Below, piece by piece: positions 1-9,317 of a DNA stretch of 64,000 bases; position 1 is the stretch's first letter; each line of letters starts with the position of its first letter. Where the stretch lies: assembly GCF_028583425.1 (NCBI RefSeq), contig NC_072800.1, positions 94,085,001-94,149,000 on the forward strand, given 5' to 3'. A program made the translations under genes and the position numbers. A model generated the notes under the pieces. The model was given only the letters and a program-made list of their open reading frames with translations. It was not told the origin of the DNA and did no database searches. The DNA is from Eublepharis macularius. Lineage: Eukaryota > Chordata > Lepidosauria > Squamata > Eublepharidae.

Positions 1-612
1 ATCCAGGGCTCCTCTGAGGTCCAGTTTCACCGGCAGAGTACCTCCACCGATGACCTCTTGTCCTCCAGCCCTGAAAGCCAGTTGGGGTGCGCCAAGGCCT
101 CGGTCAGCCAACCGCTGCTGCAGCCCACCAAGGCTGACGCCAAAGAGGGTCTGAAACCCAAGGCAGTGCAGCTGATTGAGAACGACCCGTACGAGAAGCC
201 GGAGCACATTCGCCGGCTGCTGGTGGAGCTGGACCGTTTCCAGGACACGGTGGCCGGCCTGGAGAAGCCGACCTCCGTGGGCGGGGTCAGCGAGCTGGAC
301 GCCACCTGGAAGGAGCTGCAGGAGGCCCAGGAGAAGGACGCCCGGCAGCTGTCCATCGCCATCGCCCGCTGCTACTCCATGAAGAACCGCCACCAGGACA
401 TCATGCCCTACGACAAGAACCGCATCATCCTCCGGTCGGGCAAGGATGACTACATCAACGCCAGCAGGGTGGAGGACCTGTCCTCTTACTGCCCCACCAT
501 CATTGCCACCCAGGCGCCGCTGGTGGGCACAGCCTCTGACTTCTGGCTCATGATCTACGAACAGAAGGTGTCCGTCGTGGTCATGCTGGTCTCGGAGCAG
601 GAAATTGAGAAG
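1..612 (+). CDS. PTPN23: PTPN23 large exon (partial), linker and N-terminal half of PTP domain
   Basis: The exon is open from base 1 in frame 1 and ends in ...VSEQEIEK before the donor gtagat at 613 (phase 0). It carries the STSTDDLLSSSP stretch, the PKAVQLIENDPYE segment, the RCYSMKNRHQD entry to the phosphatase fold and the KDDYINAS phosphotyrosine loop. It corresponds to the long penultimate-region exon of mammalian PTPN23. A downstream in-frame stop at 691-693 lies in the intron and is not used. Confidence 0.95.
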
Positions 613-3600
613 GTAGATGTTGAGGCAGCGGCAGCCAGGCACGTCCAGCGGCCAAGTAAAACCACCTTTCAGCCAGGAAGCAAAAAAACCTAGAGGGACT
701 CCTGTGGCGCTTTAAAGAACCAAACATGGTTTGAGTTAAGCCAGAGCCCCTGAGGCCTAGAAAGTGGCATCTACAGCTGATGGCTGTGCTGATGTGTGTG
801 CCTGCTTCTTTAATAGATAATAACGGTAAATGTGGGGATGGCGTGGGTTGCAGAATGAAATGCAGCCCAGAGTCCCAACCCCAGGCCAGAGGGACCGGCC
901 TCCCTGGAACGCATGCACGAAGCGTGATGCGAGGTGGGAGGGAGATTTCTCTAGTGTGCTGGTTGCTCTTGAGCCCAGTTTGGATCATGTCAGACTTGCA
1001 GTAGTTTGCAACTCTCCGGCTGGGAACGGCAGGCACCCTCCTGAAAGGAAAGGGTCCCCTGCATAACCCTCATTTTGCTTTGCCAGTTAACAGCTAGCTG
1101 GAAATAGGTGTCATTCCACTCTGATTGGATTTTCTGCATTTTTTGGGGGGGGGTCTTGTTTTTATTTGCTGAAATCTAAAAAGGTTTCAGATAAGCAGCC
1201 TTTTCTGAGGCAAGGTTGATAGGGAGGTTCTAGTTCTGGAGCTGTTCTGTCATCACTTATTCCCTGTTAGGACAAGAGAGTCTTTTCACGGCCGGGTGGT
1301 TGGAAGAGGCTGGCCTGTCTGTCTCCCTGAGCAAGGAATACTGCTATGCAGGAAGCCGCTCTCCCCGCCTGCTGGGGAGGGCTCTTTTGGGCCTGCTCAG
1401 GTGCATTCGTGTGTGGGGGACTGCACAGAAGCCCCAGGGAGCCCAGAGCACGGGGCATCTGTCAATTTTCCTGGCCCTATCTTTTCTGTGGGTTAGCCAA
1501 GGACTGACCCTGTCCTGGCCAGATGGCCAAGTGTTGCTTTGGCCCGCTGCCACCACCAAGAGGTGCTGTTTCTTCTCACTCACCCAGTCTGAAGGTTTGC
1601 AGCCCGCAGTGACGGCTGTCGTGGGGTCTTGGCTGCCCAAGGGGGAGTGTGCTAGAAGCTTCTAGGGCTTGCTTGCCTTTCTCGGATGTTCTCCTGGCTT
1701 GTCTCAGGCCCTGCCCCCCCCCATCTGTTTTTCTGCAGCAAAAGGTGGTCCGATACTTCCCCACGGAGCGGGGCCAGCCCATGGTGCACGGTCCAATCAC
1801 CCTGGTCCTTACCAGCTTGAAGGCCAGCCCAACCCACGTGGAAAGGATGATCACCCTTCAGTTCCGTGACCAGAGCTTGAAGCGGACGGTCATTCACCTG
1901 CAGTTCTCCTCCTGGCCAGAGCTGTATGCAGCCACCTTCTTGTTTGCCCCGAGTGGCATGAGTGGGGGGTGGGTGGGTGGGGGCGATGTGAGGGGGGGCT
2001 CCTGGAATCGGCTTCCCGTGCCTGCAACCCGCCAGAGTAACATGGATCAGCCCTGGAGTGAGCGGGTGGAGGGCTGCGGCTGGCACGTGGCCCCGGGCGA
2101 GACGCAGCCGCTCCGGGCCTGTGTGAGGGGACGGCTGCCTCGAGCTTTCCTGCTGCGCCTGCTGTGCCCAGGAACACAGAACACGCCTGCCAGCTTGAGC
2201 ACAGCCAGGTGATGCCTGCAAAAAGCTGGGAAAGCAGAAACACACGAGCCTCTCCTGCTTTGCTTCCTTCAGGGGCCTTCCGGACAGCAAAGGGAACCTT
2301 CTCCGTTTCATCCAGGAGGTGCACAGCCATTACCTTCACCAGCGGCCTCTTCATACCCCCATTGTTGTCCACTGCAGGTAATCCAAGCAGGCTCCTCAGG
2401 CAACTGCCCCCCCCCCCCCGCCACACAATCTGGAGACGGACTGAAGCCTTCACTAAGGCATACACCACACACACACACACACACACTCCGCAGCTTTGCC
2501 TCCAGAACTGGCCAGTCAGAAGCCCTCCAGAAGTACTTACGCTGGGAGGGAGGGCCATCCACTGTGGATTGCTCCCAGCAGCTGGGAGGCAGAAGCATAC
2601 TGCCTCTGAACATGGAGGCTCCACGTTCACCTGCCTCAGCCAGTGCAGTGACTGGACTTGGGAGAATCTCAGTTCAAATCCCAACTGCGGAGTGGGTGAC
2701 CTGGGGCCATTTCTGTGCTCCAGGCCTAAACTACCTCTCAGGATTGTTGTGAAGGGCAAAAGGGAGTGAGGAATAGCCCATGTGCCCCCTGAGCTCCTTG
2801 GTGAAAGAGAAGAGTGCAGGAGGATCCTTAGCTCTGCTGGCCCTCCCCTTCACCAGCCTGCCATAGCACAGCCAGCTCCATGGGGGACTTGGGCTTAGGT
2901 GCACCTCAGAACTGCTGGGCAGGAATAGCTGCCTAGTTTCAATGAAGTGCAGGTAACTGCAAAGCCCCCCCCCCCCCCCCGCCAACCGCTTCTCTTGCTT
3001 CAGGCAGCCACATTTAAATCAGGCCTCTGAAAAGGCCTTTACGCTGGTAGCCGCTGGATTGTGTCCGAGAATGGTGGATGTGACTGGGTGAGGAATCCAT
3101 GGTGGGGAGGCGTGGCTGCCTGCATGTGCAGGGGGGCAAGGCAGCAGAACCTGAGTTGGCGCATGCCTCCCCCACAGCTCTGGCGTCGGCCGCACGGGGG
3201 CCTTCTGCCTCTTGTATGCAGCCCTGCAGGAGGTCGAGGCTGGGAACAGCATCCCAGACTTAGTCCAGCTGGTGAAGAGGATCCGCCAACAGAGGAAGCA
3301 CATGCTGCAGGAGAAGGTACCGTGGGGGTCAGGGCAACTCTGAGTAGACTGGAGGCTGAGCTCTGGGTCTGGGGGCTGCAGTGAGCTGCAGTGAGGAGGA
3401 GACGCTCCCGGTGCCCCTCCCCCAACCCAGCACCGTGGCAGCTGAGGCCTGGTGCCTTGGGGTGAGGTGTGGGTGCCACACAGTCTGGGTGTTCAGGCTC
3501 TCACGGGCTGCTCCTTTTCCAGCTCCACCTCAAGTTTTGCTATGAGGCAGTCCTTAAGCACGCGAAGCAGGTGCTGCAGAGACATGGGGTCACCGCGCCA

Positions 3601-4856
3601 TCCACCAGCAAGCCTCCGAGCAGTACCTCTCAAAAGGTAGGGGGTGCCTGGGGCTCTCCTGCCTCCAGATGCAGCCACAGGCAAGGGCAGGAGGGGAGGG
3701 AAGAATGCCCCCTTCTGTGTCACGGCTGCCCCCTTTCCCAGCTCCAGGAGACTGAAAGAGGTGAGCTCTAGCGCCTCTCAGTGTAGTCAGGCAGGGCCTC
3801 AAGTTCGTTCCTCTTTCCCTGTCCCTCGCCCCAGTCGTGGTGGGGGTTTAGGGCAGTGGTTTTCAGGTTACAGTTGCAAGCCTTCAACGTCACATGAGAG
3901 GAAGGAGAGGGACCCCAGCCCCTGCCCGCGCTAAGAGGGACCTTTCTCCTTGCTGTGCGTCTCTGTCAAGAGAGAAGGGCGCCATGGAGCTGTTGTGATC
4001 TGGGCAGGGGCGTTACCAGCAGAAAACAGCAGCATTGCAGGGGCTTATGACCCAACAGCCCTACCCTGTGCGTCTTGGCCTAGGAGGGTGAAGACCTCTG
4101 GTCTAGAGCCACAGGCTGCCCCCCTGCCATACTGTGACATGGTTCAGTGGCTGTTGAATCTGAGCAAGAAAGGTGGGCTGTAAAGAGAGTAAATCCATAA
4201 ATGCCCAGGAGTCCTGGTGTCATTTCCTGGTTCCGGGCAAGACCTGATAAGTTGTTGTGGCTCTTTCCCCCTCGTAGCCATATGTTCAAGACCCACAGGA
4301 TCTGGTGCTGGGAGCAGACATGCCCATCAGTTCCATCCAGGCCACCATTGCCAAGCTGAGCATCCGGCCCTCCTTGGGAGGAGGCTCAGAACCTTCTGCA
4401 AACGGGCAGCCATTAGAGCCCCCCTCCGTGCCTACCATGGGTCATGCCACCCCAGTCCTGCCACCACCTGCCACGCCGCCTCAACCTGTGCCTGCTGATT
4501 ATGGGTGTACCAACAGCCTCGAAATGGCCCCCCCACTCTCGCCGCCTGCCAGGCCCGAGTCCACCGGCCCTCCAACCGTAGAGAACAGCAGCCATGCGGA
4601 GGATGAGGGCGAAGAGGAAGGGCAGCGTTTGGAGCCCACCGCTGCTCTGGTGGCCCCTTCGTCCTCCTCACTGGAGCTCCTGGCCTCCTTGACCCCGGAG
4701 GCCTTCACTCTGGACAGCTCCCTCAAGGGCAGGCACAAGACGAGCAAACAAAGCTTCCTCCAGCCCCAGAATGGCGAGGGTCTGCGGGGGGCCAGACCCA
4801 GCGACGACGACCCCCTGAGCATGCTCGACCCACTCTGGACACTCAACAAGACATGA
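1..4856 (+). CDS. PTPN23: PTPN23 (HD-PTP) 3' part, last six exons, 5' end outside window
   Basis: Non-receptor tyrosine-phosphatase-like protein HD-PTP, a Bro1-family ESCRT adaptor that sorts ubiquitinated receptors at endosomes. The Bro1, coiled-coil and most proline-rich parts lie upstream of the window. Coding exons are 1-612, 1739-1923, 2273-2377, 3178-3316, 3523-3636 and 4278-4856. All junctions are GT-AG and phases agree, giving 577 residues and a TGA stop. The phosphatase domain shows KDDYINAS (pTyr loop, 442-465), QFRDQSLKR, a WPE in the WPD-loop position (1913-1921) and the P-loop HCSSGVGRTGAF split by an intron. The tail (4278-4853) is Pro/Ser/acidic and ends in LDPLWTLNKT, as in mammals. 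It is convergent with SCAP. The orthologue assignment is very secure; the family is generally regarded as weakly active or inactive, and catalytic state cannot be judged here. Confidence 0.96.
613..1738 (+). other. PTPN23 intron
   Basis: Intron of 1.1 kb with donor gtagat and an acceptor tract ending tttttctgcag. I see no coding or named repeat inside it, only a G run near 1143-1152. Confidence 0.85.
1739..1923 (+). CDS. PTPN23: PTPN23 exon, central PTP domain with WPE loop
   Basis: Begins QKVVRYFPTERGQPM and ends WPEL with two bases of the Leu codon before donor gtatgc. It includes the QFRDQSLKR segment. The general-acid Asp of the usual WPD loop is Glu (codon 1919-1921), as in mammalian HD-PTP. 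Confidence 0.95.
1924..2272 (+). other. PTPN23 intron
   Basis: 349-bp intron with an acceptor tract tgcttccttcag. It has a G-rich stretch at about 1963-2000 and no recognised repeat. Confidence 0.85.
2273..2377 (+). CDS. PTPN23: PTPN23 exon leading into the P-loop
   Basis: Encodes GLPDSKGNLLRFIQEVHSHY and on to TPIVVHC plus two bases of the next Ser codon. The catalytic Cys codon is 2373-2375. The intron interrupts the HCX5R signature immediately after the Cys. Confidence 0.95.
2465..2487. repeat. (CA)n microsatellite
   Basis: About eleven CA units directly visible in a PTPN23 intron. Confidence 0.95.
2640..2770 (+). repeat. MIR/CORE-SINE-like fragment
   Basis: Contains a B-box-like gttcaaatccca, then gtgacctggggcc and a tail-like ctctcaggattgttgtgaag. 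These are the ordered landmarks of MIR/CORE SINEs. Degenerate; family name inferred. Confidence 0.55.
3178..3316 (+). CDS. PTPN23: PTPN23 exon, P-loop remainder and following helices
   Basis: Completes SSGVGRTGAF and continues through YAALQEVEAGNSIPDL to RKHMLQEK before donor gtaccg (phase 0). The second residue after Cys is Ser where active phosphatases usually have Ala. Confidence 0.95.
3523..3636 (+). CDS. PTPN23: PTPN23 exon, end of PTP domain
   Basis: 38 codons, LHLKFCYEAVLKHAKQVLQR to STSQK, before donor gtaggg. It is flanked by the acceptor ccttttccag. This is the last helix of the phosphatase fold and the start of the tail. Confidence 0.94.
3637..4277 (+). other. PTPN23 last intron
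   Basis: 641-bp intron with acceptor ccccctcgtag. No recognised feature inside. Confidence 0.85.
4278..4856 (+). CDS. PTPN23: PTPN23 terminal coding exon
   Basis: Encodes the C-terminal tail. It has ISSIQATIAKLSIRP, a Pro-rich and then acidic stretch (EDEGEEEG), SSSLELLASLTPEAF and the end LDPLWTLNKT, with stop TGA at 4854-4856. The two conserved blocks flank a poorly conserved Pro-rich linker, as in mammals. Confidence 0.95.
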   Translation, partial: PYVQDPQDLVLGADMPISSIQATIAKLSIRPSLGGGSEPSANGQPLEPPSVPTMGHATPVLPPPATPPQPVPADYGCTNSLEMAPPLSPPARPESTGPPTVENSSHAEDEGEEEGQRLEPTAALVAPSSSSLELLASLTPEAFTLDSSLKGRHKTSKQSFLQPQNGEGLRGARPSDDDPLSMLDPLWTLNKT

Positions 4857-6195
4857 GAAGAGGGCAAGGAGAGGGAGCAGGCTGCTGCCTGAGGTGTCTT
4901 CCGCCCAGACACAGCGGGGCAGAGGGGGTGTTGCCCCGTCTGTCCCTTGGTCACGCTGCTGCTTCACTTCAAATAGGATTACAGCCAGGAAGCCTCTGCT
5001 ATGGTTGCAGCAAGTTGCCAGTCTAATTCCCCTTTTGTCAAGATTTTTGAGCTGGCCGTTTCCCTCGCCTTCACGGTGAAGTCTAGTTATTGGGGGTGCC
5101 CCCCCCCACTCTCCAGGCAGCAGGGGCAAGCAGGAAAGGGGGGGGAGGGGCAGCTTGGCTCTGCCTCAGATCGGGGGCCTGGCAGTTACTCACAGCCCGC
5201 TACTCCCTTCTGATCAGCCACAAAAGGGCTTGGGCTGGGAGGGGGGGGAAGGAGGAGGAGGGCCACCAGTCTGCCAAAACAGCAGTTTTGGCCAGCTCAG
5301 GCAGCCCTGTCCCTCTTTGCGCGGTTCCTCCTCTTTGGGGCTGGGGCACGCCTTTATGTCACAGAAGAGGGCACAGGTAGCTCTGGACTAGGTCACCTTC
5401 CGGAGTGATCCCATGGGCACGGAGGTGGATCTTTTGCACTTTAGCTATTTTGCTTGATGGTGGGGGGGGGGGGAGAGGAGCGTGTGTCTTCTGCTTCCTG
5501 CCATCTGTTGAGTAGCCCTGCTAGTGACGAAAAGGGTAGATGTCACCTGAGTGCTGGCCTGTCGGTCTCTTCTATTCCTTTCCACTGTGGACTATGTAAC
5601 CCTTCTTGTCCTGGAGTGGTTCTGGCGTCCCACAGGGTGCTCGTCTTCAGGAGTAGGCAGTGCTAATGTGACATACGTGTCCATATGCTGACTGCTGCCT
5701 CCACAGGCACCCTCCTTGCGTCTCCAGCAGATGCTCAATTACTGGGGTATGTGGCACTCCCCCCTCCCCCTGCTGGCTGAAAGGTCCTGTGTAGCAATGG
5801 ACAAGGCCTGCTTCTTGCGGCTTGGGCCGGGAGTTGCCCTGTTGCTAGCACTCATATAGGGAAGGGCAGCGCTCCACTTCAGAGGACAAGCAGCAAGGGG
5901 AAAGGGGAACGGGCAGCCCTGAGACAGGCGGGCTGGAGGACCAGCGCAAGGACCAGGCCTTTCCGCCCACGACGGGGCGTCTCCTTGCCCCTCCCCTCTT
6001 CTGTCAGCAAGAAAAGCAGCGACACTCATTGGGGTTTTGCTGCATCCTTGGGTGGGGTTGGGGAGAAGAGCAGTCGCTTTCTGGGTTCCTTTTTTCTTTT
6101 GTATAAATGTAATATGTCTTCACCTTATTTACTCCAAATTAGAACCAAACTTTTTCAGCTCTTTGCTACTTAAATAAATGGAGCATTGCAGATGG
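4857..6195 (+). other. PTPN23: PTPN23 3' UTR
   Basis: Non-coding sequence from the stop codon to just past the poly(A) signal at 6173. It has several G or C homopolymer runs (5101, 5238, 5461). The end is inferred from the signal and the GT-rich sequence after it. Confidence 0.7.
6173..6178 (+). terminator. PTPN23 poly(A) signal AATAAA
   Basis: Canonical AATAAA followed within about 30-50 bp by GT-rich sequence (gatgttttgt, gggtttggg). It is the first strong signal after the PTPN23 stop. Confidence 0.75.
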
Positions 6196-7870
6196 AACAG
6201 TGCCCGATGTTTTGTAACCGGGTTTGGGGGGGGGGGATGCTGGACTGGGTGCAGAGGGCTTGGCTGCCTTTGACCAGCAGCATCTGCCGTAACAGTAACT
6301 GGAGGGAACAATCATTTCCAGGCCCGGGGCGGGGGGCGGGGCTGGTAAGAGGTTGGGCAGCTGTACTACGTCTCAAGCGAGGCTGAACATGGATTGAAAA
6401 GCATATTCTGTTTTAAAACCGTACACGGTTAGGCCCGCTTTCATTTCAAGCATCCTCCCCCCGCCCCATTTTTGTCATAATTAAACCACAGTGCACTTAG
6501 ACACACACTACGGAAGGAGTTTCTATTCTGTGATTAGCATTAGAGAAACGTACACAAATTTATCCTGGGTGAGCAAAGTGACTGGGCTGGAAGGAAAAGC
6601 CTCTTCCCTCTCCCACCCCCGTCTACTGACCCCGTGTGCTGTTTTTCAGCTGCCCATGAAAAGAAAGCAAACGGCGATGCTTTAATGACCAATGGCAAAC
6701 TTTTGGGCAGCAGAACCCAGTTCACTAGATGCTCTGAAGTGTGCATCTCTTCAGCAGGCAGCAGAAAGGGGGAGTGGGTATCCTTATCAAGGGTAGCAAT
6801 CTGGTTAGAACGGATGAAGACAATTCCCAACTCCTGGTAATCCTACCCTACCTAATATTAATATATGGCTAGTATACGTGGGTCAAGTGTTGCTGACTTA
6901 CAGCAACCTTCTCAGGAGTTGTCACGGCAAACGATGACCAGAACGAGTTTGCCATTGCCTCCCTTTGCACAGCACCCTCGGACCTCCCTTCGTGGTCTCC
7001 CACTCAAGTAATAACCGGGGCTGACTTTTTACATCTGTCTAGCCTGGAACATCCAGGCCATGATATGCTTAGTATATAGGATGAACTACACAGGTACAGG
7101 AGAACTCACTAACCCCATCTGTAAGCGGGTGGACCTAAGGAAAGCTTTAGGGTGCAATGAAGCGCATTACCCTTCAAGATGCCACCGGGCTTTGCTGTTG
7201 CAGCCACAAATGTAGGATCTCCACTCCTTGGAAGTGCATAGTGTGTCGGTGCTTCTTGGCAGCGAAGATGAGCTTTTGGGAAACTAGCTAGCACAAGAGC
7301 AGAAGCTCTTTTTCGGCCTGCCTCGCCACTCATCATGACACAGCTCAGATTTTGCTGCCAAACGTGCGGCATCCAAAGGGAAGGGACCAGGAGAAACTCC
7401 AAACTCTGCTTCCTTTTTTGTCTCTCCCCCATCCCCCTGAAAAACCACGACTGAGGCATTGAGTTAGTTCTGTTTAATGTGCCTGTACTTCCACACATTA
7501 GAAAACACAACCTGGTACAAAAGCTGCTGCCACTGTACAGTCCAAAGGGTACAGCAGAGCTAAGGCCACCTGAGGCATCGGGCAGACACTGAAGACAAGC
7601 CAGTGGGGATCGGCAGGAGCAGCGAGGGTGGGAGCAGCAGTGAGGAGCTGCGTGAGCACAGCCGGGGCAGCCTTCTGTGGCAGCAGCCCTCCCTCCGCAG
7701 CAGGTGAGTGCTTAGCCCAGCTTGGGGAAACGGGACAGGCAGGATACAGCAGATTAATGCTAAAGCACCCTTACGAGGTTACAGTGCATTCTACGCTAAC
7801 TGGGATTAAAAACAAAAACAGGAACCTGATAGTCAATGGAGCTTCAACACAAAATGGTTCCAGTTGCTCT
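6196..7870. other. PTPN23-SCAP intergenic region
   Basis: Separates two convergent genes. It contains a G run (6227-6236), the 5S-derived SINE at about 6878-7078 and otherwise unrecognised single-copy-looking sequence. A minus-strand ATTAAA at 7473-7478 could be an alternative SCAP poly(A) site. Confidence 0.6.
6878..7078 (-). repeat. 5S rRNA-derived SINE (SINE3-like)
   Basis: On the minus strand it reads ggttattacttgagtgggag, a close match to the 5S rRNA internal promoter region (canonically GGTTAGTACTTGGATGGGAG). It then runs into a body with gcaatggcaaac. The 5' part of the 5S moiety is degraded. Confidence 0.7.
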
Positions 7871-7890
7871 TAATATCTTTCTCCCCGCTC

Positions 7891-7896
7891 TTTATT
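7891..7896 (-). terminator. SCAP poly(A) signal AATAAA
   Basis: TTTATT on the plus strand, followed on the minus strand by GT-rich ttttgtgttg about 40 bp downstream. Confidence 0.65.
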
Positions 7897-8242
7897 TCTG
7901 TTAGTTGGTCATCCTTCCGTGGCCGGAAGCAGCCCCCTGAATGCCAACTTCTGCACCACACGCCATTCCTTTCTGGCCAGAAGGCTCTCCGTTGTGCCAT
8001 CCCCAGCAGGCAGAAAAGCCTGTCCCTGGCAGGCCACCTCGCCACGCAAGCTCTCCTGCCCAGGCCGCTTCCTCACTCTGCCACAAGTGACCACAGGCAG
8101 CTTTTCAGGGGGCAGGACTGATCCACTACCAGAACGGCAACTTCAACAGGAGCCTTTCCCTCCCTAGTAGGCAAGTAGGCATGTGGAGAAAGGTGGTGGA
8201 CAGCACTGTCCCACTGGTCTCCAAGCCACGCCCTCCTGCCAC

Positions 8243-8251
8243 AATAAATAA
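8243..8251 (-). promoter_or_regulatory. AU-rich element UUAUUUAUU in SCAP 3' UTR
   Basis: The minus strand reads the nonamer TTATTTATT within a 40-base A/T-rich block (8241-8280) that has a second ATTTATT at its upstream end. Nonamers of this type bind ARE proteins; a role here is inferred. Confidence 0.5.
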
Positions 8252-9071
8252 ATCTGTACAAACACATCAATAAATATGGCAAGCGGCACAGCAGGCCTGC
8301 CTTCCACTGGCCAGGCAGGGACAGGACACCGGCCAGAGTGGGCTTATTGCTAGGAGGAGCAGCCAGGCCTTTGGTGGGCTGAGCAGGAGCAGAGCAGGGC
8401 TCGCGGAATTTGCTTCTTCCCCAGGCCTGAGACCCAGGGAACACCCCCCCCTTCCTTTAGCCCTGAGCCAGCCCAACCCCCTTAATGTGGGCAGGACAGA
8501 AAAGAGGCAGCACAGGGAGGAGAGGAGGCTAAAGGGCCAGACTCCAGGGAAGGCAGGCGCCCCAGGGGCCACCGGGCAGGGCCGCCTTTCTGAATTCCTT
8601 CCTCTGGAGGTCGTGGCTGTCAAGAACAACCTGGGCAGATCCTTCTGTTCCTCACCACAATTCTTCCTTTTAGGGAGAGTAAGCGCTCAGGCTCTGAAGC
8701 ATGCAGGCCCATCTTTGCACAGGCCGAGGAATCCATCACACACGCCACAGCGAAGGGGCACTATGGCTCACAAGCAGCTTGTGTGACCACTTCCACCCTG
8801 GCACATGCAAGGGGTGCGGGCACTACCCTCTCCAATTATTCTATTTCCTACGACCACAAGGGCTAAAAGCTATCCCTGTCTACCCCTTCAGAGGCCAACT
8901 TCATCCCCTTCCCTTCCACTACTGACCAAAAGTTCATAATCAGTGCTGAGAGAGGTGGCCAGGAGGCGCACTCTCTCCCCACCATGGAAGAAGCGGAGCC
9001 TGCATTCCGTGATTGCACAGAGCTGGGAGGGGCCATGCCCTGCTAGGAGCCCCCCCCCCGCACCCTCCTCC

Positions 9072-9317
9072 TCAGTCTCGCTTCTCCAGCACCGACGGGA
9101 CGTACACCAGGCTGAGCTCACTGCCGAAGTTGCAGACGATGGCAGCGTTCTCCAGCACCAGGATCTGCCGGGCAGGCTGGGCCTCGTTACTCTTGCCCAG
9201 GTAGACAGTTTGCAGCAGGTCGCCGTAGCCGATGTCCCAGAAGGAAACGCAGCCCTGGCCTCCTGTGACCAGCAGGTTGTCGGAGATGACACCCAAACTT
9301 GCCCCACATCCCATATC
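9072..9317 (-). CDS. SCAP: SCAP last coding exon (residues 1221-1301)
   Basis: Starts [14 protein letters not shown] after the acceptor ctacacag and ends VPSVLEKRD with TGA (9072-9074). It carries the last propeller blades ([27 protein letters not shown]). Confidence 0.97.
   Translation of the reverse strand, partial: DMGCGASLGVISDNLLVTGGQGCVSFWDIGYGDLLQTVYLGKSNEAQPARQILVLENAAIVCNFGSELSLVYVPSVLEKRD

Larger units (their letters stand above)
2378..3177 (+). other. PTPN23 intron inside the catalytic signature
   Basis: 800-bp intron. It holds a C run (2407-2420), a CA microsatellite (about 2465-2487), a SINE-like fragment (about 2640-2770) and a second C run (2966-2981). Confidence 0.85.
7875..9071 (-). 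other. SCAP: SCAP 3' UTR
   Basis: Sequence between the SCAP stop and the first good minus-strand AATAAA. It carries an AU-rich patch at 8243-8280. The 3' boundary is inferred; no other canonical signal was seen between 7897 and 9071 on this strand. Confidence 0.6.

Noticed and set aside
2406..2420. Many G or C homopolymer runs of nine or more bases as a signal
   Set aside because: They occur all over introns and UTRs on both strands without fixed spacing or context. Treated as simple-sequence background, possibly with length errors.
1890..2759. 289-codon minus-strand open frame opposite PTPN23
   Set aside because: It crosses PTPN23 exon, intron and a CA repeat, has no domain-like sequence and low-complexity Pro/His stretches. 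A chance antisense frame.
8243..8262. Plus-strand AATAAA pair as a distal PTPN23 poly(A) site
   Set aside because: Would need a 3' UTR running 2 kb past a good signal and overlapping the SCAP 3' UTR. The block is better read as a SCAP AU-rich element.
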